Source: Methylovirgula sp. (lineage in GTDB: Bacteria; Pseudomonadota; Alphaproteobacteria; Rhizobiales; Beijerinckiaceae). Taken from it: a DNA stretch of 21,308 nt. The stretch covers positions 1 through 21,308 of the forward strand of contig JANXSV010000051.1 in NCBI GenBank assembly GCA_025356505.1. The letters are read 5' to 3'. Made by a program: the position numbers and the translations under genes. Numbering within the stretch: position 1 is the first letter of the stretch; every line of letters begins with the position of its first letter. A model generated the notes under the pieces. That model did not search any database. It had not been told where the DNA came from and was given only the letters and a program-made list of their open reading frames with translations. Below, piece by piece: positions 7,795 through 16,901 of the stretch.

Positions 7795-9498
7795 TTAACC
7801 GAAAACGAAAACAATGATGCGCCCGGGTCCCCCTGCCCCTCCGGCACCTCCGGTGAAGGTGTTTCGTCCTGCGCCGCCGCCGCCTGAGCCGAGGCCGCCT
7901 GCGCCGCCATTGCCCGCCGCTGCGCCTGTTTGCGCACCGCCACCGCCGCCCCCTGCCCCGGCACCGTAAGTTGTGGCCGAACTTCCGCCAGCAGAACCGG
8001 CCACTCCCACCGCTCCTCCTGGCGCCAATACGTTCCCGTCAATTGGGAGAAAATAGCATCCGCCGCCGGAGTTCGCTCCGGCGAAAGCAACATTTGCAGC
8101 GGATATCCCGCCGCCGCCCGCCCCCCCGGAGGGGCCCAGGGCAACGTAGTTGGACGACACGCCGACCGTGCCCATGCTGCCGATGCCACCGATACCGGCA
8201 GAAAGCGTTATACCTGCACCAAACGCAGCCTGAGCGCCGCCTGAACCGCCTGCGCTGAAGCTCCCGCCTCCACCAAGGTATCCGCTGTCGAAGAAAAAGT
8301 AGGATCCGAAATTTGAGGCGGTGCCCGAGGCACCGGGATTTCCGCTGGCATTATCTGCCGCGGCGACCCCGCCCGCACCGCCCGCACCGATTGTTACAGC
8401 CACCGTAGCGGTAACATCGGCTGCGTTGCGCGAAAAACGCATAAGCGTACCGGACCCGCCGCCGCCGCCAGATCCAACGCCTGTCGCTGAACGTGCGCCG
8501 CTTCCGCCGCCTCCACCTCCGCCGAAGCCGACAATCCGGTAAAAAATATCTCCAGCTTGTTTTGTGAAGGTGCCGGACGACGTGAAAGAATCGATACGCT
8601 TGAGGACCATGCCGCCGAGGCTTACTCCGGATGGCCAAGCGCCAGCCGCTTTGGGCGGGTAAATCACTTTGGCTGTCGGATCAATGGCCATGTCGCCGTT
8701 GGCTCCGGTAGCAGCCAAAGGAATACCGGACGTGGTCAAAATTTGTGATCCTGCCGGACCGACCATGGCCGTGTATGTCCCTGGCCAGGCTCCGGCGGCC
8801 TTCGGCCCGTAAACGCGCCAGTTAGTCTTATCTATGTAAAAATCGCCGTTGGCACCATTTGCCGCTAAGGGGGCTCCAGCTCCGTTTGAAATCGTATTTC
8901 CTGCAGCTCCGACTGCACCTGCGGCTCCGACTGCACCTGCAGCCCCTGTGGCACCTGCAGCCCCCGTGGGGCCAGCGGGACCTATCGGGCCTGTGGCACC
9001 TATCGGCCCTGTGGCACCTGCAGCCCCCGTGGTGCCCGCCACTCCTGCCGGTCCGGTTGGACCCGTCGAGCCCGTCAAACCTGTTGCTCCCGTTGGCCCT
9101 ATAGCTCCAACTGCACCGTTCGCGCCCGTCAAGCCTGTTGCTCCGGTAGGTCCGATCGGCCCTGTAGAACCTGTTGCCCCGGCAACTCCGGTCAGACCAA
9201 CTGGCCCTATCGGCCCTGTGGCACCCGGTGCACCGGTGGGGCCCGCCACTCCTACTGGTCCGGTTGAACCGGTGGGTCCGGTCAAACCTGTTGCGCCCGT
9301 TGGCCCTGTAGCGCCAACTGCACCATTCGCGCCCGTCAAACCTGTCGCCCCAGTAGGTCCGGTCGAGCCTACGAGACCCGCAACACCCGCTGCGCCAGTC
9401 GGCCCCTGCAAATTAACCCAAGCCCCCCAGCTCCCGTCCGGGTTTTGAAATCGGAGTTGAGTTCCGTTCCATTGAAACGTCGGAGCAGGTTGTGTCAA
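7795..9498 (-). CDS. Collagen-like tail fibre with glycine-rich tip
   Basis: The start is a TTG at 9498 with GGAG eight bases upstream; an in-frame stop lies eight codons before it and no ATG is usable. The 567-residue product has a short head domain (1-31), about 56 uninterrupted G-X-Y triplets (32-199, mostly GPT, GAT, GAA, GPI), two copies of a ~45-residue module with GANGD and PKAAGAWP, then a glycine-rich C-terminal domain ending [12 protein letters not shown]. This is the organisation of phage fibres and tip adhesins: trimeric triple-helix shaft plus glycine-rich receptor-binding tip. It overlaps the DUF2793 gene by 86 bases. It probably determines which cells the particle binds. Confidence 0.82.
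   Translation of the reverse strand: MTQPAPTFQWNGTQLRFQNPDGSWGAWVNLQGPTGAAGVAGLVGSTGPTGATGLTGANGAVGATGPTGATGLTGPTGSTGPVGVAGPTGAPGATGPIGPVGLTGVAGATGSTGPIGPTGATGLTGANGAVGAIGPTGATGLTGSTGPTGPAGVAGTTGAAGATGPIGATGPIGPAGPTGAAGATGAAGAVGAAGAVGAAGNTISNGAGAPLAANGANGDFYIDKTNWRVYGPKAAGAWPGTYTAMVGPAGSQILTTSGIPLAATGANGDMAIDPTAKVIYPPKAAGAWPSGVSLGGMVLKRIDSFTSSGTFTKQAGDIFYRIVGFGGGGGGGSGARSATGVGSGGGGGSGTLMRFSRNAADVTATVAVTIGAGGAGGVAAADNASGNPGASGTASNFGSYFFFDSGYLGGGGSFSAGGSGGAQAAFGAGITLSAGIGGIGSMGTVGVSSNYVALGPSGGAGGGGISAANVAFAGANSGGGCYFLPIDGNVLAPGGAVGVAGSAGGSSATTYGAGAGGGGGGAQTGAAAGNGGAGGLGSGGGGAGRNTFTGGAGGAGGPGRIIVFVFG
9074..9153. repeat. Long direct repeat in the collagen-like shaft, copy 1
   Basis: This 80-bp stretch matches 9281-9360 at 72 of 80 positions by eye, offset by 207 bp (exactly 23 G-X-Y triplets). 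It shows the shaft grew by in-frame duplication and is a likely site for length variation. Confidence 0.8.
9281..9360. repeat. Long direct repeat in the collagen-like shaft, copy 2
   Basis: Partner of 9074-9153. Most of the eight differences fall in third codon positions of the fibre frame, so the duplication is not recent or has been under protein-level constraint. Confidence 0.8.
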
Positions 9499-10171
9499 TC
9501 CGGTTGCTCCGGATGGAACTCACGGCTCCGCTCGCCGGATCAATGTCCATAGCGTCCTTCCAAACGCTGCCGTCCGACGACACCTTGACGTGGAAATGAT
9601 CATTGCCAAGCAATCCAACTTCGGCGCGGCCGGAATAGTTGGTCTGGTAAAGCTGAGACAAGATGTTAGTGGCCGCCTCCTTATTCAGCTTGAAGCGCAT
9701 ATCCCCGCTACCAGCCTCTGCGACAGAACGGGCAGTGAATAGAGCCGCATTGAGTTTGGCCGCCAACGGATTGTTCACGTCTGCGGCAGTTCCAACGCCA
9801 CAGCGCGTCACGTTATCAAGCGCATGAACAGCCCAGCCAAGGTCATGCCACGCCGCACCGTCGTAAATAAGCAAAGCTGACTCTGCTTCAACATAAACGC
9901 GCCAGCCTGTTTGTGGTGCCTTGAAATTCCACGCTCCGTCCTGAAACGCGGCCACATTGCCATCAAAGCCCACAAAAGCTCCCGTTGCCGCAATTCCAAC
10001 GAGATACCGCGCGTCTGCAGCCGGAGCGGAGGGCGGTGTGATCATGTTGCGGCTTAAAACGGAGAGATGGATAATCAGGTCCAAAGCCCGCAGGGCATCA
10101 TTATGGGTAACGTGTTTTTGAGACTGAGCCGCGTCAATATACGGCAGTCCGAGGTGGCCGGTTGAAGTCAT
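9413..10171 (-). CDS. DUF2793 phage tail-associated protein
   Basis: The 252-residue protein matches the DUF2793 family from its first residues ([20 protein letters not shown]). A domain of about 190 residues is rich in aromatic and alanine residues and reaches [20 protein letters not shown]. The family is found in alphaproteobacterial prophages and GTA-like clusters beside fibre genes; it is probably a tail-tip or fibre-attachment protein, but its biochemistry is unknown. AAGGGA precedes the ATG at 10171, and it starts 23 bases after g15. The last ~29 codons overlap the fibre gene in another frame and look unlike the rest of the family. Confidence 0.85.
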   Translation of the reverse strand: MTSTGHLGLPYIDAAQSQKHVTHNDALRALDLIIHLSVLSRNMITPPSAPAADARYLVGIAATGAFVGFDGNVAAFQDGAWNFKAPQTGWRVYVEAESALLIYDGAAWHDLGWAVHALDNVTRCGVGTAADVNNPLAAKLNAALFTARSVAEAGSGDMRFKLNKEAATNILSQLYQTNYSGRAEVGLLGNDHFHVKVSSDGSVWKDAMDIDPASGAVSSIRSNRIDTTCSDVSMERNSTPISKPGRELGGLG

Positions 10172-10194
10172 AAAATTCCCTTTTGTGTTTGGAA

Positions 10195-13100
10195 TTAGGT
10201 CACTGAAACTGTGATGAGCGCCGGAAACCCGCGCCCGACGCTGGCGCTCAGCTGATAAATGCGCAGGGTCAGATTACTTTGAGCCGTTCCGAAATCTGCC
10301 AATTCATCCGCGCTGGCATAAATGGCCTGTGGCGACGAAGCGGCCAGCTTGCGCTTGAATACGGTTGACCAGATTTCGAATTCGTAGGCCTCGCTGTCTT
10401 CACCCAACGGGATTTCGAGTGGCTCCCAGGCATCCGAGTTCAGGCGGGCTCGCCGCATGAAGCTGATCGTGACGCCGACAAGCGAACGTTTGGCGCGTAC
10501 GTTGACCGGCGAAAATGGTTGAAGCGCTTTTTTCGTAACCGTGGTGGTCACACTGACAAAAGAAGAGTCTGTGTAATCAAGATAGGCCGGGCCAATGAGA
10601 TAGGTCGCGGTTTGACCCAGCGTGCTTAAACCTTGCGCCAAGGTGACGACAGACTGATCAATCATAACCAACGGCACGCCTGCCGGGAGCCGACGTGCCG
10701 CCAAGCTTTCCTCCCCTCCCAATCCACGGATCAACCGGGAGAGCCGGTAGGTCATGGGCGCAATCAAGTTCGCATGGGCAAACTGGACGATTTCCCAAGA
10801 GCCATCGCCACCTCGAACAGCCATGACATTCTGGCCTGAAAGCACTTCGACATCGCTAAGGGAAGAAAGTGTCCCAGTTGAAATTTTTACGTCAAGACGC
10901 GTTGCATTGTCGAAACGGCCAACGACACCAGGAGCAAATTCGGAAAGGGTTGTGCCAACTTGAGCTGGCGTATCCACGTTGCCGACAAGCTTGAAGGAGC
11001 TGCTACCCACCTGTTGGTATATGGCCATCTGTCCGGGCCAAGGATCAGCATAAACCGCGAGACGCTGCAGCACGAGCGGACTTTCCGGTGTCTGCGCCAG
11101 ATCAAGCAGATCGATCCGCGAAGGGCCGGGAAATTTTGGCTTTGGCAATGCAACCGTCCCAACCGTGTCAGGCGCGCGGCTATAGAGTCCCAGTTGCGTG
11201 GACTTCGCGACTACAGCACGAACAGCGCCATCGGTGATCTGCTGGATACGAAACAAGCGGTTGACGCCATCGACAACGAAGGAAATGGTATCACCAATTT
11301 CAATATCAATACGATGCGGCCCAAGCGTCAGTTTGGCCTGCTCCCGGGCCGCCCAGGTCTCCTGAAGCAGAATATCAGCAAGGTTTTGCATGTTTATTCG
11401 ATCGAGGATGACCGAAGTTTCGTTTCGCGAAACCCGAAGGGAGCTTCCCTCAAGCCGCCGTGATGCCACGGCCGCTGTGCGATACTCATTTTGAGAATCG
11501 GTGAAGCTGATCGAAATCTCGTGAGGCAGCTCACTTTCCTGCGACCGCGTTATTTCGACCAGTGAGCCATCCTTGTTTGCCACCAAGTCAGCGTCTACAA
11601 GGGCAACTGGACCGGCGGTTGCCCGCCCGGCAAAATCAATTCGTCCCGACGATATCCTGCCATCGAACCCAAATAGGCTGGCAAGAGGCTGTAGCGCCCC
11701 GCGCAAGGAAACAGCGCTGTCGATGACATAGCCATCCACAAAGCCGTCCAGTTTTGGCGGAGCCGCAGCCATAAAAGGACTGGTGACTACCGCGAATTCA
11801 GACATTATCTGCGCCACCAATCGATCGAGGGGTGCGCCTTCGAGCCTCCCCGTTATCCAATGTCCGGTTTGCCAGTTTGGAGCATCGGCCCACACGTCGG
11901 AAAATGCCGGAAAAGCCGGATAGGGTCGTGCATCCCAGGCCCAAAAGAAGATGTGCGTGGGGTCAATCATAGGCTTGGCGTAGACCGGAGATACAGGATT
12001 CCAGTTTGGTTGAAAGCCGGGCTGAGAGCCATCGAAGCGGGTTAAAGCCGCCTCGAGTACACGCGTTTGCATTAAATCATCCCGTGCGCCGCGCGAGAAA
12101 AACGGCACTGCGGATTCTGATGATTTCGCATCCACGAATACATTTGGCTGGTTAGCTCCCCGATCAATCGCCGGGCAACCGAATTCCGTTAGCCACACAG
12201 GCTTTGTGCAGGGCACCCATTGGGTTGCAGCGGGCAGTTCCACGCCTCCGACGCGCTCGAAATGCCGATTCTGCCACCAGTTGGTGACGTCTTTAGATCT
12301 GTAAATCCAAGGTTTGTTGTAGGCCCCGTCCGTAATGGGTGAGCGAAGCTGAGCTAAACGATCCGCTTGCGAGGCGTAATAAAAATCATAGGCTTCGCCG
12401 GCACCAAAACGCGAGACGAGATAATCGCGGTCATAAACAGATGCTGTCAGCGATGCGTCGAGATGAGCGGATCCATCGCGCCAATCCGACAATGGCCAGT
12501 AGGCGTCGATGCCGATAAAATCGATGTTTGGCGCGGCCCAAAGGGGATCAAGCGGAAACCGCACTTCCGTCCCGCCATTCAGGACATGCGACCCATATTC
12601 GCTCCAGTCAGCCGCATATCCAATTTTCACTGATTGGCCCACACGGCCGCGCACATCCTGCGCCAGAGTTTGGAGAGCCGAGACCGCCGGATAAACGCCG
12701 CTTGCAGAGCGTACCCGCGTCAGAGCCACCATTTCAGAGCCGATAAGAATGGCTTCTACCTTACCAGTTTGCGCGGCGAGGTTGGCGTAATGAAAGATGA
12801 AGCGGCGGTAAGACCATTCAGCGGCAGATGGAAGTGCACTGCCGAAAAATTGAGTTATCTGCGTGGCCGCAACCGGCGTCGCGTCGGCTGAGCCCGCCTG
12901 TCCTGGAGCAGGAAAGCAGGTAATACGCCCTCGCCACGGGTATGCTGGCTGAGAGGCATTGCCGCTCCAAGGGTCAGGGAGAGTATTTCCGGCTGCAATA
13001 TCCATCAAAATAAAGGGGTACAGCGTCACGCCCAATCCGCGCGCGGAGAGGTCATTTATGGCAGCGATGATCGTGTCATCGGAAGGTGTGCCGCCGGTCG

Positions 13101-14061
13101 CCGGGGCATTGTTTATTTGAGAAACGACACGGGCCGTGCTGCGATCTAGACCCGCTACACTCCAGACTGCACCGGCAAATGATGTTGAGGCCGACTCGAC
13201 ACGCGGCGCGATTGTGCACGAGCCAGCGCGCAAATCATCCCCAAACCAAGCGGTGACCAAGGCGATGCTTTTCAGGTTGGGACATAGCGCCTGTAGAGCA
13301 TCTATGGAAGCTGCCCAGTCGCTTGACGCGGTAAACTGATGGCGGTTTTGACGACTTGACACCCCGGCATCCCATAGACCGTGGATGGGGGCCTGCGAAT
13401 AAACGAATTCTGATGCGCCGGGGATGAGGTTCACCGCCTGAATCATTTGTGCAAGTCCCTGCACCGGACGCACGACTTCAAAGGTGAGCTGCGGAATACG
13501 ATTTCCAAAATCCGCCAGAGGCATCATTTCGAAAACCGCGTAGGCGGTGCCGCGATAAGCAGGTGCGAAGGCTGCACCCTCCTTCGCAACGATCAACGGA
13601 TCCGCAGCCTGCGTTTCGTCACCTTTATAAACGCGCATGGTGAGCGTGGTGAGGTCAATTTCTTTGCCGTCGGCCCAGATCCGTCGCACGGAGGCGATTT
13701 GCCCTTCACAAAATGCGACGGCGAAGTTGGCGTAGTAGGAATAGGTCGTTACTTTGGGGCCACCACCCTTTCCCCCCGCCCTCGTTCTCGAGGTGGTTTC
13801 GAGGAAACGGGTTGCCCAGATGATTTGGCCGCCCACCCTGGCCCGGCCGTAAATGCGGGGAATTGGCGCGCCTTCATTGGAGGCCAGCACCGGCATTGAG
13901 TTTAGTCGCGGGGTCGCAACACGCTTGCCTCCACCCAGAACAGCTTGATCAACCACAGAGCCAAGGGTCGATCCGACCACCTGCCCGATAATCGCGCCGA
14001 GGGGACCGCCCAAAATTCCGCCCAGCGCTGCGCCAGCTCCGGAAAGTAGCAATGTGGCCAT
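10195..14061 (-). CDS. GTA g15-like megatron: TIM-barrel tail tip/host-interaction protein
   Basis: The 1288-residue protein is the counterpart of RcGTA g15 (Rcc01698). It has a glycine-rich hydrophobic N terminus (about residues 5-45), a region conserved with phage tail-tip proteins (about 50-230), a glycoside-hydrolase-like TIM barrel (about 435-735, with GYAADWSEYG at 481-490 and FIGIDAYWP at 515-523), then Phage-tail_3 type and C-terminal domains with beta-rich sequence. Length agrees with the ~1300 residues of the family. It forms the distal tail tip that contacts and probably penetrates the recipient envelope. AAAGGA precedes the ATG; it starts 13 bases after the g14-like gene. Confidence 0.95.
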   Translation of the reverse strand: MATLLLSGAGAALGGILGGPLGAIIGQVVGSTLGSVVDQAVLGGGKRVATPRLNSMPVLASNEGAPIPRIYGRARVGGQIIWATRFLETTSRTRAGGKGGGPKVTTYSYYANFAVAFCEGQIASVRRIWADGKEIDLTTLTMRVYKGDETQAADPLIVAKEGAAFAPAYRGTAYAVFEMMPLADFGNRIPQLTFEVVRPVQGLAQMIQAVNLIPGASEFVYSQAPIHGLWDAGVSSRQNRHQFTASSDWAASIDALQALCPNLKSIALVTAWFGDDLRAGSCTIAPRVESASTSFAGAVWSVAGLDRSTARVVSQINNAPATGGTPSDDTIIAAINDLSARGLGVTLYPFILMDIAAGNTLPDPWSGNASQPAYPWRGRITCFPAPGQAGSADATPVAATQITQFFGSALPSAAEWSYRRFIFHYANLAAQTGKVEAILIGSEMVALTRVRSASGVYPAVSALQTLAQDVRGRVGQSVKIGYAADWSEYGSHVLNGGTEVRFPLDPLWAAPNIDFIGIDAYWPLSDWRDGSAHLDASLTASVYDRDYLVSRFGAGEAYDFYYASQADRLAQLRSPITDGAYNKPWIYRSKDVTNWWQNRHFERVGGVELPAATQWVPCTKPVWLTEFGCPAIDRGANQPNVFVDAKSSESAVPFFSRGARDDLMQTRVLEAALTRFDGSQPGFQPNWNPVSPVYAKPMIDPTHIFFWAWDARPYPAFPAFSDVWADAPNWQTGHWITGRLEGAPLDRLVAQIMSEFAVVTSPFMAAAPPKLDGFVDGYVIDSAVSLRGALQPLASLFGFDGRISSGRIDFAGRATAGPVALVDADLVANKDGSLVEITRSQESELPHEISISFTDSQNEYRTAAVASRRLEGSSLRVSRNETSVILDRINMQNLADILLQETWAAREQAKLTLGPHRIDIEIGDTISFVVDGVNRLFRIQQITDGAVRAVVAKSTQLGLYSRAPDTVGTVALPKPKFPGPSRIDLLDLAQTPESPLVLQRLAVYADPWPGQMAIYQQVGSSSFKLVGNVDTPAQVGTTLSEFAPGVVGRFDNATRLDVKISTGTLSSLSDVEVLSGQNVMAVRGGDGSWEIVQFAHANLIAPMTYRLSRLIRGLGGEESLAARRLPAGVPLVMIDQSVVTLAQGLSTLGQTATYLIGPAYLDYTDSSFVSVTTTVTKKALQPFSPVNVRAKRSLVGVTISFMRRARLNSDAWEPLEIPLGEDSEAYEFEIWSTVFKRKLAASSPQAIYASADELADFGTAQSNLTLRIYQLSASVGRGFPALITVSVT

Positions 14062-14074
14062 GGCGTGTGTCCTT

Positions 14075-14509
14075 TTAAACGATGGGAAACGAAAATGCGT
14101 GCGATAGCCGACGCCGCCACCACGGCCCTATTTCAACCTCGGCGACGCTTGCACCGTCATGGGCGTGGATCATGGTGGACGAGGAAGTTGCAATGGCTGC
14201 ATGCTTGGCGGGAAGTTGGTCCCGCCAGCGGAAAAGCAAAACATCGCCCGCGGCAAAGTTTGCCGGAGTCACAGGGTCAAAGTACTTTTGTCCGGCGAGG
14301 GCCAATCGTTCCTCGCGCGTTGCTTCTGCCCAATCGGCGGAATAGGGCTCAAAGCGCTCAGGCTCCGGCCCGACACAAGCACGCCATACACCCCGCACAA
14401 GGCCGAGGCAGTCGCAGCCGACCCCGATGAGGGAGGCCTGATGCTGATAGGGCGTGCCAATCCACCGCCTTGCTTCAAAAACAAGGCGTTCTTGCTGCTG
14501 TATGGTCAT
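14075..14509 (-). CDS. GTA g14-like NlpC/P60 tail peptidase
   Basis: This 144-residue phage-type NlpC/P60 cysteine peptidase has its catalytic cysteine C34 in GCDCLGLVRG and the catalytic histidine H103 in AKHAAIA; a third polar residue is likely in IHAHDG. It is the counterpart of RcGTA g14, a tail-tip cell-wall peptidase that cuts peptide cross-links so DNA can cross the recipient's wall. Length is normal. Its Shine-Dalgarno (GGGG) lies right after the g13 stop (TAGGGG). All active-site residues are intact, arguing against long-standing decay. Confidence 0.93.
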   Translation of the reverse strand: MTIQQQERLVFEARRWIGTPYQHQASLIGVGCDCLGLVRGVWRACVGPEPERFEPYSADWAEATREERLALAGQKYFDPVTPANFAAGDVLLFRWRDQLPAKHAAIATSSSTMIHAHDGASVAEVEIGPWWRRRLSHAFSFPIV

Positions 14510-14517
14510 ATGCGCCC

Positions 14518-15408
14518 CTATTGGTTCATACTGCCGCCATCGAGAGCCGGGTCTTGCTGCGCGACATAACGCACGACAACATCGTTGCCCGGCATGTGGG
14601 GGAAACCTCTAAAATTGGCGCTGTTGGAAAATTTGGTTCGACAAGTCGCAAAGCTCTTGTCGCAGCCTGCAACAATTGTGAAAGCGTCGCCTACGGTGAG
14701 CGGCTGAGCCAAGGGCGTCCATATTTCGAGCGTATGGGATGCTCCTGCAACGGCGTCGGATTTGAGGCTGCGTTTTGCACCGCTGTTTGCGCCGGAAGTA
14801 AACGTGATTTGACCGCCGGTAAACCAACCGGCCGCAAAGGCAGGCAGCATGGCCTCAAGCCGCGTGGCACCGTCAGTTTTGCTGATGGAGCCAATGGCTG
14901 TATAGAGGGACGTACCGAGGCTCTTGCCGCATTTGGTGTCGCCCAGATCAACAGAGCAGGCTTTTTGAAATAACCGCCCGGTTTCTTGATCGAACTGATG
15001 TGCCAAGCCGCGCAGTTCTGCGGTAAAACCGAATTCGCTGCGTTTGACCTGCCCGATGGTGCCAATGTCCTGCAAGATATTCTGGGTACAGTCCGCCCAG
15101 TTGACGAGCCAGGTTTCAACGGTGGCGCCATCATATTTGCCATTGGTCAAATCGCTGCCGGTGATGGCATCCGAGATCAATGCTCCGGTCACCTCGGTGC
15201 CACCAACGGAAAAACCAACCGTTGTCTGAAGTTTGGCAGCCTCCAATCCGCTGCGTGCCAGATAGGTCAGGCCGTTAAAGGCTAAATCAGCATCATGGTC
15301 TGTGAAAGCGAGAACCACACCATCGCGGCGCAGAACTTTCCAACAATGACACAGTGTAGTGGAACCGCTCGCAAGATGTGCCGCGAGGCCCGGGTTAAGC
15401 TGCCGCAT
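14518..15408 (-). CDS. GTA g13-like tail hub (DUF2163), candidate Fe-S protein
   Basis: The 296-residue protein is DUF2163 (about residues 1-170) followed by a BR0599-type C-terminal part (about 190-275), the counterpart of the RcGTA hub protein g13. Four cysteines, C151, C160, C249 and C256, show spacings of nine and seven residues, the same as the four cluster-binding cysteines of the phage lambda tail protein gpL, so a 4Fe-4S cluster is likely. The hub connects the distal tail protein with the tip. Shine-Dalgarno AGGAG overlaps the g12 stop. Confidence 0.92.
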   Translation of the reverse strand: MRQLNPGLAAHLASGSTTLCHCWKVLRRDGVVLAFTDHDADLAFNGLTYLARSGLEAAKLQTTVGFSVGGTEVTGALISDAITGSDLTNGKYDGATVETWLVNWADCTQNILQDIGTIGQVKRSEFGFTAELRGLAHQFDQETGRLFQKACSVDLGDTKCGKSLGTSLYTAIGSISKTDGATRLEAMLPAFAAGWFTGGQITFTSGANSGAKRSLKSDAVAGASHTLEIWTPLAQPLTVGDAFTIVAGCDKSFATCRTKFSNSANFRGFPHMPGNDVVVRYVAQQDPALDGGSMNQ

Positions 15409-15416
15409 GCTCGCTC

Positions 15417-16052
15417 CTAAGGAATTATTTCAACAATCGGAATTTTAGGAATTTGACCGGCCTGAAAGGCGGAATAGTCCACGTCCAGAAAATCGGTATC
15501 GAAACGCACCGGGACGTCGAATTGAAAGCCTGCTGTCACCTGTGCGCCAGCAGGCGGCGCAGCGATAAAACTCACAAGGCCTGTCGTAACGTCCGCAGTG
15601 AAATCGGGCCCCGGTGTTTTGGTGACCCCATTGACGGCGACCAGGAGAGTTCCAGCCACCGGCTTTTGAATAACCCGGGTATAAGGCGCGAAGGTTTGGC
15701 CGTAGGTTTTGATGAGCTGAAATTGCTTCGTTGCCGCATCCCCTATCGCCAGAAGCTGATCGGTTGCGGCGGGCATGGCATCTGGAGCGCAGGATTTGTA
15801 ATCCAAGCGGTCGCGCCAGCGGAAGCCGTAAAGCCGACCGCGCCGTTCCTCAAAAAAACTCAAAACCTGGGCGAGGGCGGCAAAGCTTTTGACGCCGTAA
15901 CCGGCCTGAAAGGCGCGGCGCGAATTGGCCCAACGCGCGTTGCGCATCTCGCGATTCGAGCCAAGCGTCACCACGTCTGTGCGGCGCTCCGGCCCGCCTG
16001 ACGCATGCATGGATATGTCCAAGGGAAACCGGACTTCGTGAAATACAGACAT
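15417..16052 (-). CDS. GTA g12-like distal tail protein (DUF2460)
   Basis: This 211-residue DUF2460 protein opens with FHEVRFPLDISMHASGGPERRT and carries the diagnostic LSFFEERRGRLYGFRWRD segment (about residues 64-81), ending in DFLDVDYSAFQAG. It is the counterpart of RcGTA g12, the distal tail ring joining tube to hub. GAGGA precedes the ATG at 16052. Length is normal for the family. Genes on both sides are in the RcGTA order. Confidence 0.95.
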   Translation of the reverse strand: MSVFHEVRFPLDISMHASGGPERRTDVVTLGSNREMRNARWANSRRAFQAGYGVKSFAALAQVLSFFEERRGRLYGFRWRDRLDYKSCAPDAMPAATDQLLAIGDAATKQFQLIKTYGQTFAPYTRVIQKPVAGTLLVAVNGVTKTPGPDFTADVTTGLVSFIAAPPAGAQVTAGFQFDVPVRFDTDFLDVDYSAFQAGQIPKIPIVEIIP

Positions 16053-16073
16053 GGGTTGTCCTCGATTCTTGCC

Positions 16074-16664
16074 CTAAAGGCTGCGTTGGCCGCGGCTCAC
16101 AGCACGCGCCAGTGACGCAGATATTTGCTGCTCGGACTGCCGGAAGCTGGTGGCGTCGGGCGTCGAAATGTTCACGATCACGCTTGTCCCGCTGCCCTGC
16201 CCGCTGGCCGCAAGCCCAAGAGCGCCATCGGGGCCCCGCGCCAGAGGCATGATGGCCTCTGCGCCGCGCTCTCCCATGACACCAAGGCCCCCGCCTGCGC
16301 CAAAAAAAGTTGGCGATGAGACGATGCCGCCGTCGGCGAAGGGCGTTATGGAGCCAAGGCCGCTGCCGCCGCCGGAAAGTCCGCCGAGCATGCTGCTCAG
16401 GAGGCTTGAAAGACTGCCTGAGCCTGCCTTTACAGCCGAGTTTAGCGTCAGGCTGGCCAGCTTGGTTCCTATGCTGGCCAGCACCTGTTCAAAGCTCTTT
16501 CCGCTGGTGGCAGCACCGGAAAAAGCTGCGCTGAGCGATTTAGCAACAGACTGCGCCGACAAATCCAGCGCATCCATGGTGGTTTTCAAACCGGCCACAT
16601 CGGTAGCGACGCCTGGATCACTCACCAAGGAAATAGACGTGGTTGGCGGGATAAATTTTGTCAT
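16074..16664 (-). CDS. GTA g11-like short tape measure protein
   Basis: The 196-residue protein has a helical N-terminal half (about residues 20-90: ALDLSAQSVAKSLSAAFSG, SFEQVLASIGTKLASLTLN). A glycine/serine-rich middle (LGGLSGGGSG) and the conserved FADGGIVSSPTFF...GERGAEAIMPL segment at about 108-142 are typical of short phage and GTA tape measures. RcGTA g11 is of similar size (a little over 200 residues). A tape this short predicts a short, non-contractile tail. The ATG at 16664 has AAGG upstream and lies 12 bases after the g10.1-like stop. Confidence 0.92.
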   Translation of the reverse strand: MTKFIPPTTSISLVSDPGVATDVAGLKTTMDALDLSAQSVAKSLSAAFSGAATSGKSFEQVLASIGTKLASLTLNSAVKAGSGSLSSLLSSMLGGLSGGGSGLGSITPFADGGIVSSPTFFGAGGGLGVMGERGAEAIMPLARGPDGALGLAASGQGSGTSVIVNISTPDATSFRQSEQQISASLARAVSRGQRSL

Positions 16665-16676
16665 GAGGTGCCTTTT

Positions 16677-16901
16677 TTAAATGTCGGGAAATGCCAGCAT
16701 CAGGCCTTCAAGATCCGTGCGGGACAGCGGCGCTGCACCGCGCCCGTAAACACCCTCATGAGCCGCTTTGAGTTCACGCGGTGTCATGGACCAGAAGGCC
16801 TCTGAAGACAGCCGCAGAACACCGAGACCAAACGTCATGGCATCGTCCCAGGGGAAGGCGGGGCGACGAGACTTTGCGGAGGCAGGCTCCGTGGTCGTCA
16901 G
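16677..16901 (-). CDS. GTA g10.1-like tail assembly chaperone, apparent CTG start
   Basis: This small gene is easily missed because its frame has no ATG, GTG or TTG before the conserved part. The 74-residue reading includes FPWDDAMTFGLGVLRLS and EAFWSMTPRELKAA and ends LEGLMLAFPDI, the hallmark of the small tail assembly chaperone between g10 and g11 in RcGTA-like clusters. An ATG at 16838 would remove FPWDDA, which the family keeps. A CTG at 16901 overlaps the g10 stop as CTGA, mirroring the ATGA overlaps elsewhere in this operon, so I take it as the start. The next in-frame stop upstream is at 16938-16940. The protein is confident; the start is inferred. Confidence 0.75.
   Translation of the reverse strand: MTTTEPASAKSRRPAFPWDDAMTFGLGVLRLSSEAFWSMTPRELKAAHEGVYGRGAAPLSRTDLEGLMLAFPDI

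Noticed and set aside
8900..9420. CRISPR-like spaced repeats
   Set aside because: The repeats are coding G-X-Y triplets of variable spacing without conserved repeat/spacer organisation, and no cas genes are present.
8849..9448. Plus-strand 199-residue proline/alanine-rich frame
   Set aside because: It is the antisense of the collagen-like repeat; G-X-Y codons read backwards give proline-alanine repeats. No ribosome site or independent support.
13447..13899. Plus-strand 150-residue frame inside the g15-like gene
   Set aside because: It lies entirely antisense to a strongly conserved protein, with atypical composition and no motif.
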